This document shows positions 8,183 through 15,266 of a stretch of 39,139 nucleotides of DNA, piece after piece. Where the stretch lies: positions 1 to 39,139 of the forward strand of contig CAZMZZ010000009.1 in assembly GCA_964571215.1 (NCBI GenBank), written 5' to 3'. This DNA is from CAJWPI01 sp964571215. GTDB lineage: Bacteria > Pseudomonadota > Gammaproteobacteria > Magnimaribacterales > Magnimaribacteraceae. Under the pieces are notes generated by a model. The model saw only the letters and a list, made by a program, of their open reading frames with translations, did no database searches and was not told the DNA's origin. Made by a program: the position numbers and the translations under genes. Positions within the stretch are counted from its first letter, which is position 1. The number at the start of each line of letters is the position of its first letter.

Positions 8183-8198
8183 CTACTACATATAGTGT
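8183..8198 (-). promoter_or_regulatory. NrdR box 2 (promoter-distal) of nrdAB
   Basis: CTACTACATATAGTGT (plus strand) matches 13 of 16 positions of the NrdR consensus ACACWATATATWGWGT. It begins 32 bases from the other box, about three helical turns, which is the spacing expected for cooperative binding by the ATP-cone repressor NrdR. It lies just downstream of the predicted nrdA transcription start. nrdR itself is not in this window. Confidence 0.75.
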
Positions 8199-8214
8199 TT
8201 ATTCTTTGCTTAGT

Positions 8215-8230
8215 ACACAAGATACTGTGT
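8215..8230 (-). promoter_or_regulatory. NrdR box 1, overlapping the nrdA -10 element
   Basis: ACACAAGATACTGTGT matches 14 of 16 positions of the NrdR consensus and is nearly palindromic. It covers the predicted nrdA -10 hexamer (8219-8224), so bound NrdR would block RNA polymerase directly. Confidence 0.8.
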
Positions 8231-8247
8231 TTCTGAGTAAATTTCAA
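8219..8247 (-). promoter_or_regulatory. Predicted nrdAB promoter
   Basis: On the minus strand, TTGAAA (8247-8242) and TATCTT (8224-8219) are separated by exactly 17 bases. Transcription would start near 8212, leaving a leader of about 69 bases before nrdA. The -10 is buried in NrdR box 1, which supports both calls. Confidence 0.6.
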
Positions 8248-8269
8248 TACAATAAGTACATATAATTTT

Positions 8270-8289
8270 TGTGGATTTTTTGTGGATAA
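8270..8289 (+). promoter_or_regulatory. DnaA boxes between nrdA and glpK
   Basis: TGTGGATAA at 8281-8289 is a perfect DnaA box (reverse complement TTATCCACA). A second copy, TGTGGATTT at 8270-8278, matches 7 of 9 and lies 11 bases away on the same helical face. The boxes are about 60-80 bases upstream of the predicted nrdA start. E. coli nrdAB is also known to carry DnaA boxes in its control region. They lie just upstream of the glpK promoter as well. Confidence 0.6.
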
Positions 8290-8304
8290 CTAGTTAATTT
8301 ATTT

Positions 8305-8333
8305 TTTACTTTGTTTTATGTTCTACTTATAGT
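8305..8333 (+). promoter_or_regulatory. Predicted glpK promoter
   Basis: TTTACT (8305-8310) and TATAGT (8328-8333) are separated by 17 bases. Transcription would start near 8340, leaving only about 10 bases before the glpK ATG at 8350. This placement excludes the in-frame TTG at 8311 as the start codon. Confidence 0.55.
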
Positions 8334-8349
8334 AGAGAGTCCTACTTTT

Positions 8350-9840
8350 ATGACTGAAAAAATTATTTCTATTGACCAGGGCACAACAAGCACTAGAGCT
8401 GTTCTTTTTGATAAGAATTTCAGACTTATTGATTTAGTACAAAAGGAATTTTCTCAATATTTTCCTTTTGAAGGAGCTGTGGAGCATGATCCTGAGGAGA
8501 TTTGGAGTTCTGTTTTTGAAGTAACTAGGGATTTAATCAAGAATAATTCTATTCATGTTAATGAAGTCGCGTCTATAGGTATAACAAATCAAAGAGAAAC
8601 AACAGTTATATGGGATAAAGTTACCGGCAAGCCTATTTATCCAGCTATAGTTTGGCAAGACAGGAGAACCTCAGAGTTTTGTGAAGAATTAAAGAAAAAT
8701 GGAAGTCTTGAAAAAAGAGTTCAAGAAAAGACAGGTTTACTTATAGATCCGTATTTCTCTGCAACAAAGATCAGTTGGATTTTGGACAATGTTGAAGGGG
8801 CTAGAAAGAGGGCAGAATTAGGTCAGCTAGCATTTGGGACAATTGATAGTTTTTTAATATGGCGCTTAACAGAAGGAAAACATCACAAGACGGATGCAAC
8901 AAATGCTTCAAGAACAATGTTGTTTGATATCAAAGAGCAAACTTGGGATAGAGAGCTTTTAATGTTATTTGATATACCTGAGAGCATATTACCGGAGGTT
9001 TGTGATTGTATTCATGAATTTGGTAATACTTCTCTTTTTGGAGGAAACATAAGCATAGGTGGAGTAGCCGGGGATCAGCAATCCGCTTTAATAGGGCAAT
9101 GTTGTTTCGATTCTGGACAAGCAAAAAGCACTTATGGCACTGGTTGTTTTCTTATACTCAACACGGGAAATGAAAAACTAACTTCTAATAATCAATTGTT
9201 ATCAACCATTGCTTATAGGATTAATGGAAAAACTACTTACGGTCTTGAAGGAAGTATTTTCGTGGCAGGTTCAGCTGTTCAATGGATGCGAGACAACTTA
9301 AAGTTTTTTAAATCAGCTGAGAATACAGAAGAAATAGTCAAAACTAGAAATGATGACTCTAGAGTTCTAGTGGTTCCAGCTTTTACTGGACTGGGGGCTC
9401 CCCATTGGGATGCAAATGCAAGAGGATCTATTTTTGGTTTAACAAGAGACACAAGCATCTCTGATATTACAGCCGCTACATTAGAGTCCGTAGCTTTTCA
9501 AACAAGAGATCTTATTAAGGCTATGGAAAATGATGGTGCAATTATTAAAGATCTAAGAGTGGATGGAGGTATGGTAGATAATAAATGGTTTTCACAGCAG
9601 TTATCAAATATTTTAAATTTGTCAGTTTTAAGACCTGAGATCTCGGAAAGTACATCTTTAGGAGTAGCTTATTTAGCCAGTGTTCAAGCTGGGATAAACC
9701 CCAGCATAGATTCTTTAGCAGAATCTTGGGCTTATGAAGAGTCCTTTATCCCAGAAGAGAAAAGTGTGACAAGGTTAGAGAGAAAATATAGAAGTTGGCT
9801 GGAAGCAGTAGAGAGAACTAAAGGTCTTTATGATCTTTAA
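8350..9840 (+). CDS. glpK: Glycerol kinase
   Basis: 496 residues from ATG 8350 (MTEKIISIDQGTT), close to E. coli GlpK (502). An in-frame TTG at 8311 would add 13 residues but lies inside the predicted promoter. GlpK phosphorylates glycerol to glycerol-3-phosphate in the cytoplasm. FGGY-kinase landmarks are visible: the N-terminal phosphate loop DQGTTSTRAVLFD, NQRET and WQDRRT substrate-side motifs, the second ATPase-fold loop GVAGDQQSALIGQ, and the C-terminal RVDGGMVDNKWFSQ adenosine region. No glpF or glpD is next to it, so it is not in a classical glp operon. Its end overlaps the convergent argF by 23 bases. The product would feed PlsB-driven phospholipid synthesis or glycolysis. Confidence 0.95.
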   Translation: MTEKIISIDQGTTSTRAVLFDKNFRLIDLVQKEFSQYFPFEGAVEHDPEEIWSSVFEVTRDLIKNNSIHVNEVASIGITNQRETTVIWDKVTGKPIYPAIVWQDRRTSEFCEELKKNGSLEKRVQEKTGLLIDPYFSATKISWILDNVEGARKRAELGQLAFGTIDSFLIWRLTEGKHHKTDATNASRTMLFDIKEQTWDRELLMLFDIPESILPEVCDCIHEFGNTSLFGGNISIGGVAGDQQSALIGQCCFDSGQAKSTYGTGCFLILNTGNEKLTSNNQLLSTIAYRINGKTTYGLEGSIFVAGSAVQWMRDNLKFFKSAENTEEIVKTRNDDSRVLVVPAFTGLGAPHWDANARGSIFGLTRDTSISDITAATLESVAFQTRDLIKAMENDGAIIKDLRVDGGMVDNKWFSQQLSNILNLSVLRPEISESTSLGVAYLASVQAGINPSIDSLAESWAYEESFIPEEKSVTRLERKYRSWLEAVERTKGLYDL

Positions 9841-10711
9841 GTAAATATATTAAAAGACTTTTTTGAGCAAACAGCCTGTTTTGAGCTTGACTCCACACTT
9901 TACTCCTTTGGTCTTCAAGCATATCTGAAGAGATTTCTTGTCCTCTTACTGCTGGCAGGCAGTGAAGAAATATAGCATCTTTTCTTGCTAGATCCATTAT
10001 TTTAGGTGTTACCTTGAACTCTTTAAAGATTCTCTCACGTTCTCTTTTTTCTTTTTCTTTGCCCATGGATACCCAAACATCTGTACTAACTAAGCTGCTG
10101 TTGCTAACAGCAGCATCTATGTCTTCAGTAAAAGTTACTGAAAGTTTTTTTCTAGTACTATCAGAAGGCCAAAACTTTTTTGGACTTGCTATGTGAAGTT
10201 CAAACCCCAGTAAACTTGAAGCTTCAGCGTAGCTATAACAAACGTTGTTAAAATCTCCTATCCAAGCAACTTTATGCCCATTTATTTCACCATTATTTTC
10301 TTCAAAAGTTAGAAGATCAGCCAATATCTGACAGGGATGAGATAAATCACTTAAACCATTTATTACAGGTACTGAAGAGAAAGCAGAAAATCTTTCAATA
10401 GTCTCATGAGTAAGGGTTCTAAGTACTATACCGTCTGTCATCGAACTAATCACCCTTGAAGTGTCTTCTAGAGGTTCTCCTCTTCCTAGTTGAAGTTGAT
10501 CTATAGGAAGGAAACTTGCAACTCCACCAAGCTGGGCCATTGCAACCTCAAAAGATATTCTTGTTCTCGTTGATGCTTTCTCAAAAATTAAGCCCAAGAA
10601 CTTTCCTTTCAAATCTTTAGAGTATTGCTTCCCTTCTTTTAATTTTTTTGCATTGAGTATAAGTTCAACAATATGATCTTCTGAAAGGTCTTTTAAGTTT
10701 AAAAAATGCAT
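9818..10711 (-). CDS. argF: Ornithine carbamoyltransferase
   Basis: 297 residues from ATG 10711 (MHFLNLKDLS); a longer version from 10732 would add seven unlikely residues. It joins carbamoyl phosphate and ornithine to give citrulline in arginine synthesis. Family motifs are all present: the carbamoyl-phosphate loop STRTR at 47-51, HPCQ in LSHPCQILADLLT, WIGDFNNVCYS, and HCLPAVRG near the C-terminus, where HCLP marks the ornithine and not the aspartate transferase. A promoter fits upstream, with a leader of about 18 bases. The gene is alone, divergent from serA and overlapping glpK at the 3' end. I see no clear ArgR box. Confidence 0.95.
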   Translation of the reverse strand: MHFLNLKDLSEDHIVELILNAKKLKEGKQYSKDLKGKFLGLIFEKASTRTRISFEVAMAQLGGVASFLPIDQLQLGRGEPLEDTSRVISSMTDGIVLRTLTHETIERFSAFSSVPVINGLSDLSHPCQILADLLTFEENNGEINGHKVAWIGDFNNVCYSYAEASSLLGFELHIASPKKFWPSDSTRKKLSVTFTEDIDAAVSNSSLVSTDVWVSMGKEKEKRERERIFKEFKVTPKIMDLARKDAIFLHCLPAVRGQEISSDMLEDQRSKVWSQAQNRLFAQKSLLIYLLKDHKDL

Positions 10712-10735
10712 AACTACATGGAAAAAAAGCATTGG

Positions 10736-10764
10736 ATTCTATAGGTTATCGAGAAAGCAATCAA
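10736..10764 (-). promoter_or_regulatory. Predicted argF promoter
   Basis: On the minus strand TTGATT (10764-10759) and TAGAAT (10741-10736) are 17 bases apart, matching 4 and 5 of 6 consensus bases. Transcription would start near 10729, just inside the alternative ATG at 10732, which favours ATG 10711 as the real start. Confidence 0.5.
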
Positions 10765-10800
10765 ATAGTGTTATGCTGCCCACCTTTAAATTTGGTACTT

Positions 10801-12000
10801 ATGGCTAGGTATAAAATTAAGACTTTAAGTAATATTTCTCCAAAGGGTTTATTCGCTTTGTCGCATAGCACCTGCTCTATTGATGATAATTGCAAAGAAC
10901 CCGACGGAGTTTTAATTAGAAGTACTAAACTTAACGGAAAAGAACTAAACAAATCTTTAAAAGCCATATCCAGAGCAGGAGCTGGTTTTAATAACATACC
11001 GATAGACCTGTGTTCAAAAAAAGGGATAGTTGTATTTAATACACCTGGAGCTAATGCAAATGCTGTCAAAGAGTTGGTTTTAGCAGGATTAATGCTTTCT
11101 TCTAGGAATGTTTTTTCAAGTATAGAATTTGTTAATAGTTTAGGACACTTTAAGAATATGAGCGACTTAGAACCTTTTCTTGAAGAAAACAAGAAAAGAT
11201 TTAAAGGAAGAGAGTTGTCTGGATCTACCCTAGGTGTAGTCGGATTAGGAGCTATAGGTTCTCAAGTTGCGAGAATGGGAGTAGCTTTAGACATGAAGGT
11301 TGTTGGTTACGATCCAGCTCTTTCAGTAGAGGCCGCATGGCGTTTACCTAGCCAAGTAGAACCAGCAGATTCTATAGAAGATTTATTCTCTGCAGCTGAC
11401 TTCATAAGTCTTCATATACCAGCAAATGAAAAAACAAAAGGCATCATAAATTCTAAATTAATAGCTAATGCCTCAAAAGCCTCTTTATTAAATTTTGCTA
11501 GACATGAAGTGGTAGATGAAGGAGCTGTACTGAAGGGTTTAGATGAAGGTTCTTTATCAAACTTCATAACTGACTTTCCCACACCCAAACTTATTAAAAG
11601 ATCTAATAACCAAGGTGATGTGGTACTTTTACCCCATATTGGTGCCAGCACCAGTCAAGCTGAGGAGAATTGCGCTATTATGGCAGTTGAGCAAATAGTA
11701 AATTTCCTAGAAACTGGAAATATAGTTAATTCGGTAAATTTTCCTAATGTTACATTACCTAGATCTACAAAATACAGAATAGCAATAACAAATAAGAATG
11801 TTCCTGCTATGATCGGTAAGATTGCTACTAGTTTAGGAAACTTAAATCTAAATATTTCTGATATGACAAATGTCAGTAGAGGGAAAATAGCCTATAACCT
11901 TATAGATGTAGAAAATAAGGTAGTTAAGCAAACTTTAGAAGAATTATCTTCGATAGAGAATGTCATTAATGTAAGGCTAATTACCAAAGCCTTTTCATAG
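10801..12000 (+). CDS. serA: D-3-phosphoglycerate dehydrogenase
   Basis: 399 residues from ATG 10801 (MARYKIKTLS); the in-frame TTG at 10732 lies in the argF/serA control region and is rejected. SerA oxidises 3-phosphoglycerate to 3-phosphohydroxypyruvate, the first step of serine synthesis. Order: substrate-binding half, NAD Rossmann fold with GLGAIG at 148-153, catalytic region with arginine in NFARHEVVDEG and histidine in LPHIGAST, then a C-terminal ACT domain (about 325-399; AMIGKIATSLGNLNLNISDM) that usually senses serine. It is the short one-ACT form, lacking the intervening domain of long SerA proteins. A TGTTATGCT extended -10 lies at 10769-10777. Its 3' end overlaps the convergent flavin oxidoreductase gene by 20 bases. 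Confidence 0.93.
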   Translation: MARYKIKTLSNISPKGLFALSHSTCSIDDNCKEPDGVLIRSTKLNGKELNKSLKAISRAGAGFNNIPIDLCSKKGIVVFNTPGANANAVKELVLAGLMLSSRNVFSSIEFVNSLGHFKNMSDLEPFLEENKKRFKGRELSGSTLGVVGLGAIGSQVARMGVALDMKVVGYDPALSVEAAWRLPSQVEPADSIEDLFSAADFISLHIPANEKTKGIINSKLIANASKASLLNFARHEVVDEGAVLKGLDEGSLSNFITDFPTPKLIKRSNNQGDVVLLPHIGASTSQAEENCAIMAVEQIVNFLETGNIVNSVNFPNVTLPRSTKYRIAITNKNVPAMIGKIATSLGNLNLNISDMTNVSRGKIAYNLIDVENKVVKQTLEELSSIENVINVRLITKAFS

Positions 12001-13078
12001 ACTCTGGAGTATAGGGGGTTAGGTCTTCTAGTCTGCCTTCTTTCATTTTTAATACCCATTCAGGATCAGCTAACAAAGCTCTTCCCACAGCTACTAGATC
12101 ATACTTGCCATTCTTAATATCTGAAACCGCTTTTTCTATGCTTGTAGGATTGGCAGACTTAGCTTCCTCTTCCCACCGAGTGGTTTCTTGAAAGTCTTTA
12201 TCAAGTCCTACACTACCCACACTTATAGTAGGAAGATTTGAAAAGGATTTTGTCCAACTTGCTAAATTATCTTCAGATTCTGTAAATTCAGGCTCCCAAA
12301 ATCTTCTCATGCTAGCATGCAAGAAGTCTACTCCAGATGATTGAATGGGTTTTAAGAACTCTTCAAGCTCATGAGGAGAATAAGCTAATTTTGCTTCATA
12401 GTTTTGTTGTTTCCACTGCGAGAATCTCAGCCCAACAACAAAATTTTTATCTACTGCTCCAACTATAGATTTGATTATGTCTGTAGCAAATTTAGTTCTT
12501 TTCTTAATACTTCCCCCGTAAAAGTCTTGTCTTTGGTTTAAAACTTCCCAAAAGAAATTGTCTATAAGGTATTCATGAGCTCCATGTATTTCTACTCCAT
12601 CAAAACCTATTTCTTCACACCAAATAGCATCTTGAGTATATGCCTCTATAACTTCATCAATATCTTTCTTTTTCATTTCGTAAGCCTTCTTCTTCCCTGG
12701 AGAGGTTAGACCTGAAGGAGAAAAGCCAGGAACATCTGGGTCCGGTTGCATCCCTTTTTTCCTAATGGATCCAGAATGCCATAATTGAGCTATCATTGAG
12801 CCACCTTCTTCTCTAACTTCTGATACTACTCTTTTCCATCCTTCTCTAGCTTTCTTAGAATCAAGTCTGGGGCAGTTTGGGTATGCACTCGAAGCTTTAT
12901 GACTTAGCTCAATTCCTTCTGAAATAATTAATCCAACTTCTGCCCTAGCTCTTCTTTTATAATAATTAGCTACATCAATGTTTGGCACTCCATTTGGACA
13001 CATGTTGCGTGTCATAGGAGCCATAACTATTCTGTTTCTTAATCTTAAATTTTTTAGTTTAAATGGTTCGAATAGCAT
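11981..13078 (-). CDS. Old Yellow Enzyme family NADH:flavin oxidoreductase
   Basis: 365 residues, a TIM-barrel FMN enzyme. The start LFEPFKLKNLRLRNRIVMAP followed by MTRNMCPNG is the family signature for FMN binding. AQLWHSGS, the active-site HGAHEYLIDNFF and its partner YGGS follow, and VGRALLADPEW near the C-terminus binds the FMN phosphate. Members reduce alpha,beta-unsaturated carbonyls, nitro compounds or similar electrophiles with NAD(P)H; the true substrate is not visible. A short insertion around residues 295-315 (charged, DFQETTRWEEEAKS) is not in the best-known members. There is no iron-sulfur C-terminal extension, so it is not a 2,4-dienoyl-CoA reductase. It is a single gene, divergent from ung. 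Confidence 0.9.
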   Translation of the reverse strand: MLFEPFKLKNLRLRNRIVMAPMTRNMCPNGVPNIDVANYYKRRARAEVGLIISEGIELSHKASSAYPNCPRLDSKKAREGWKRVVSEVREEGGSMIAQLWHSGSIRKKGMQPDPDVPGFSPSGLTSPGKKKAYEMKKKDIDEVIEAYTQDAIWCEEIGFDGVEIHGAHEYLIDNFFWEVLNQRQDFYGGSIKKRTKFATDIIKSIVGAVDKNFVVGLRFSQWKQQNYEAKLAYSPHELEEFLKPIQSSGVDFLHASMRRFWEPEFTESEDNLASWTKSFSNLPTISVGSVGLDKDFQETTRWEEEAKSANPTSIEKAVSDIKNGKYDLVAVGRALLADPEWVLKMKEGRLEDLTPYTPESMKRLW

Positions 13079-13388
13079 CTGTATCTTCTTGTATTTAAAA
13101 GAGTTTTATCTTCCCTTTTCCTTGATATTAATGTTTATTTTAAGTAAATACTTTCTATATTTAACCACAATTGCATCTAATTGAAAAAAAACTTCTTTCT
13201 AAATTTGTAATAAATGTGATATTTATCATAAGTTATTGTTTTTATTTATCTATTTTTAGTAGATTAAAATTTAATCAGTTTGCTACAAGGGTTATTTTAA
13301 TTAGTACTAATTATTTTATCCAAAGAGTTATCCACAGTTTTTGTGGATAAAATTTAACTTTAATTTCAATAGATCTTATATTAAGCAT
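13079..13388. other. Longest gene-free stretch, with DnaA-box cluster
   Basis: 310 very AT-rich bases between the divergent flavin oxidoreductase and ung starts. I see no coding frame worth keeping and no RNA gene. It holds DnaA-like boxes: TTAACCACA at 13161-13169 (one mismatch), TTATCCAAA at 13316-13324 (one mismatch), and two perfect boxes at 13328 and 13342 (separate entry). A weak -10 (TATATT, 13377-13382) lies seven bases before the ung ATG. AT-rich blocks such as TTATTTTAATTAG flank the boxes. Confidence 0.6.
13316..13350. promoter_or_regulatory. Inverted pair of perfect DnaA boxes upstream of ung
   Basis: TTATCCACA at 13328-13336 and TGTGGATAA at 13342-13350 are perfect DnaA boxes in opposite orientation, five bases apart. 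A third, TTATCCAAA at 13316-13324, has one mismatch and lies 12 bases from the first. The site is 40-60 bases upstream of the ung start, so it could control ung or act as a DnaA-binding locus of another kind. Confidence 0.6.
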
Positions 13389-14078
13389 ATGGATACTAAA
13401 AAAGAGAAATTAAAAGCTGCTTTAGGCGTATCTTGGTTCAAACTTTTAGCAGAGGAGTTTGAAAAGTCTTACATGAAAGATTTAAGTTTCTTCCTAAAAT
13501 CTGAAGTGGAAGATGGGAAAAAAATTTACCCCAAAGGAAATGAAATGTTTTGCTCTCTAAATTTGACCCCTTATGAGAAAGTTAAAGTAGTTATTATAGG
13601 GCAAGATCCTTATCACGGACCAGGTCAGGCACATGGTCTCTCATTTTCAGTAAGAGAAGGTGTTAAGACTCCACCTTCTTTACACAATATATTTCTTGAA
13701 CTGAAAGAGGATCTCAATATTTCTATTCCACAAAACGGCTCCCTTTTTTCTTGGGCCAAGCAAGGGGTGTTACTGCTTAATAGTATTTTATCAGTTGAAA
13801 GTGGAAAACCTGGATCTCATTCTTTAAAAGGGTGGGAGACATTTACAGATAAGATTATTTCTCTACTAAACAACAAAGACAATATAGTCTTCATGTTGTG
13901 GGGAAATTATGCTGCACAAAAGGGAAGAACGATTGATCCTTCTAGACATTTAGTGCTTAAGTCTCCACATCCATCTCCTCTCTCCTCGCACAAAGGTTTT
14001 TTTGGCAATAAACATTTTTCTAAGTGTAATAAGTTCTTAGAAACTAAAGGGATTAAACCAATAGAATGGAAAATTTAA
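13389..14078 (+). CDS. ung: Uracil-DNA glycosylase, family 1
   Basis: 229 residues from ATG 13389 (MDTKKEKLKAALG), the usual Ung length; the longer frame from TTG 13341 runs through the DnaA box and is rejected. Ung removes uracil from DNA to start base-excision repair. The water-activating loop GQDPYHGPGQAHGLSFSV carries catalytic Asp73, and HPSPLSSHKGFFGNKHFS carries the catalytic histidine and the minor-groove intercalation loop. No Shine-Dalgarno sequence is apparent, and a -10-like TATATT ends seven bases before the ATG, so the mRNA may be leaderless. It is convergent with ygfZ, 26 bases apart. Confidence 0.95.
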   Translation: MDTKKEKLKAALGVSWFKLLAEEFEKSYMKDLSFFLKSEVEDGKKIYPKGNEMFCSLNLTPYEKVKVVIIGQDPYHGPGQAHGLSFSVREGVKTPPSLHNIFLELKEDLNISIPQNGSLFSWAKQGVLLLNSILSVESGKPGSHSLKGWETFTDKIISLLNNKDNIVFMLWGNYAAQKGRTIDPSRHLVLKSPHPSPLSSHKGFFGNKHFSKCNKFLETKGIKPIEWKI

Positions 14079-14104
14079 GATTCTAAATTTAAATCAGCGA
14101 ACTT

Positions 14105-14980
14105 TCATCTTATTAAGTTCAAAGGTAGGTTGAGTTCTTTTATCTTTAAGCCTTCAGCTTTATTTTGGATTTTTATAGAAGCAATGCAGATAAATCCTGA
14201 CCCTTCCTTAGCAGTTTTTAATACATTTCCAACTTTCTTTCCCTGGATATTCTCTATTGTCATATTTTCCTGTACTGGCCTTTTAGTATCAAATTGCCCA
14301 AGCCTTATTTTAGGTAAATTTTTTGCTCTATAATGCATCCTTGCCACTATTTCTTGCCCTGTGTAACAACCTTTTTCAAAGTCTACTCTCTGAGTTTTTT
14401 GGTAGTTAAGCTCATGAGGTGTGTAAAGCCCAGAAAGTTCTTTAGTTATTTCTATGTTCTCTGAATATATATCATCAACATTCCATTTATTTGTGTCATT
14501 TTTCTTGTTGAAAGAGTTAAAAGGAGTATTTTTTTCATTATTCTTGCTTACAACTAAAAAAAACTCCTTTTTAAGATAGTCAATGAATTTAAAGTCCTCA
14601 TAAGTAAAGGTATTTCTTCCTTTACTAGTTTCTATAGCACGACTCTTTTTTAACTCCGATTTATTTAAAGCAAAAAGGCTATAACTGTTATTTTGTTTAA
14701 CTTCTACTTCATAAAAGGGAAGATATTTCTCTAAAGCCACAAGAGTTTTAGAGACTGTTTCTTTAAGACAAACAAGATTAAATTGATTAGGGCCCTCTGA
14801 AGTTAATACAAAAGAGCTAATAACCCTTCCCTTGGGATTACATAATGCTCCTAAAGAGCTGTTATCTTTAGAAACTTTAAGAACATCACAAGTTAATTGT
14901 CCTTGCAATAATTCCTCAGCCCCTTTACCAGAAAAAGTGATAACTGTTAAATTATCAAGTATTATCATTTCATTATCCAT
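14105..14980 (-). CDS. ygfZ: Folate-binding protein YgfZ (iron-sulfur/tRNA modification factor)
   Basis: 291 residues, related to the GcvT folate-binding fold. The signature K-G-C-Y-x-G-Q-E is present (FEKGCYTGQEIVARMHYR), with the redox-active cysteine needed by the family. YgfZ helps assemble or repair iron-sulfur enzymes such as the tRNA methylthiolase MiaB and uses tetrahydrofolate. The N-terminal half (FSGKGAEELLQGQLTCDVL) is the usual YgfZ start. It is divergent from sdhE with only 22 bases between start codons, matching the ygfZ-ygfY neighbourhood seen in gammaproteobacteria. A perfect TATAAT eight bases before the ATG (14994-14989) implies a leaderless transcript. A second ATG at codon 5 is an alternative start. 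Confidence 0.92.
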   Translation of the reverse strand: MDNEMIILDNLTVITFSGKGAEELLQGQLTCDVLKVSKDNSSLGALCNPKGRVISSFVLTSEGPNQFNLVCLKETVSKTLVALEKYLPFYEVEVKQNNSYSLFALNKSELKKSRAIETSKGRNTFTYEDFKFIDYLKKEFFLVVSKNNEKNTPFNSFNKKNDTNKWNVDDIYSENIEITKELSGLYTPHELNYQKTQRVDFEKGCYTGQEIVARMHYRAKNLPKIRLGQFDTKRPVQENMTIENIQGKKVGNVLKTAKEGSGFICIASIKIQNKAEGLKIKELNLPLNLIR

Positions 14981-14988
14981 CGTGCATT

Positions 14989-14996
14989 ATTATAAA
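14989..14996. promoter_or_regulatory. Overlapping divergent -10 elements of ygfZ and sdhE
   Basis: Minus-strand TATAAT (14994-14989) points to ygfZ and plus-strand TATAAA (14991-14996) points to sdhE. Predicted starts are at about 14982 and 15003, essentially on the two start codons. The -35 elements are weak and would lie inside the opposite gene. Confidence 0.45.
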
Positions 14997-15002
14997 CTTT
15001 CT

Positions 15003-15266
15003 ATGACTAGAGACTTAGATAAAAAAATTCTTTGGCAGTGCAGAAGAGGGATATTAGAACTTGATTCAATCTTATCATCCTTTGTAACAAACCATTTTGT
15101 TCAACTAGATCAAAAAGAAAAAGAATTATTACAAATCTTGTTAACATATGAAGATGTTGATTTGATGAGTTGGCTAATTCATCAGCAAGAACTTCCACCG
15201 CATTCTTTAAAAAACATAATAGAAAAGATTATCAATAACTATAGGATTCCTAATGAAGAAGAATAG
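15003..15266 (+). CDS. sdhE: Succinate dehydrogenase flavinylation factor SdhE (YgfY/DUF339)
   Basis: 87 residues from ATG 15003 (MTRDLDKKILWQ); a longer frame from 14832 overlaps ygfZ antisense and is rejected. SdhE assists covalent FAD attachment to succinate dehydrogenase and fumarate reductase flavoproteins. The diagnostic RGxxE motif is present as RRGILELD (about 14-21), followed by the small helical bundle with E-K-E-L-L...L-T-Y-E-D-V-D-L-M-S-W-L. Its divergent pairing with ygfZ reproduces the ygfY/ygfZ arrangement of enterobacteria and supports the call. It overlaps glk by 14 bases. Confidence 0.92.
   Translation: MTRDLDKKILWQCRRGILELDSILSSFVTNHFVQLDQKEKELLQILLTYEDVDLMSWLIHQQELPPHSLKNIIEKIINNYRIPNEEE

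Noticed and set aside
8311..8349. TTG at 8311 as the glpK start
   Set aside because: It would add 13 residues not typical of GlpK and lies on top of a good promoter (8305-8333); ATG 8350 gives the family N-terminus.
10732..10800. TTG 10732 as the serA start
   Set aside because: The added residues (with CCPP) are not SerA-like and lie in the argF/serA promoter region.
14832..15002. Longer SdhE starting at 14832
   Set aside because: The extra 57 residues read antisense through ygfZ and are not SdhE-like; ATG 15003 gives the normal 87-residue protein.
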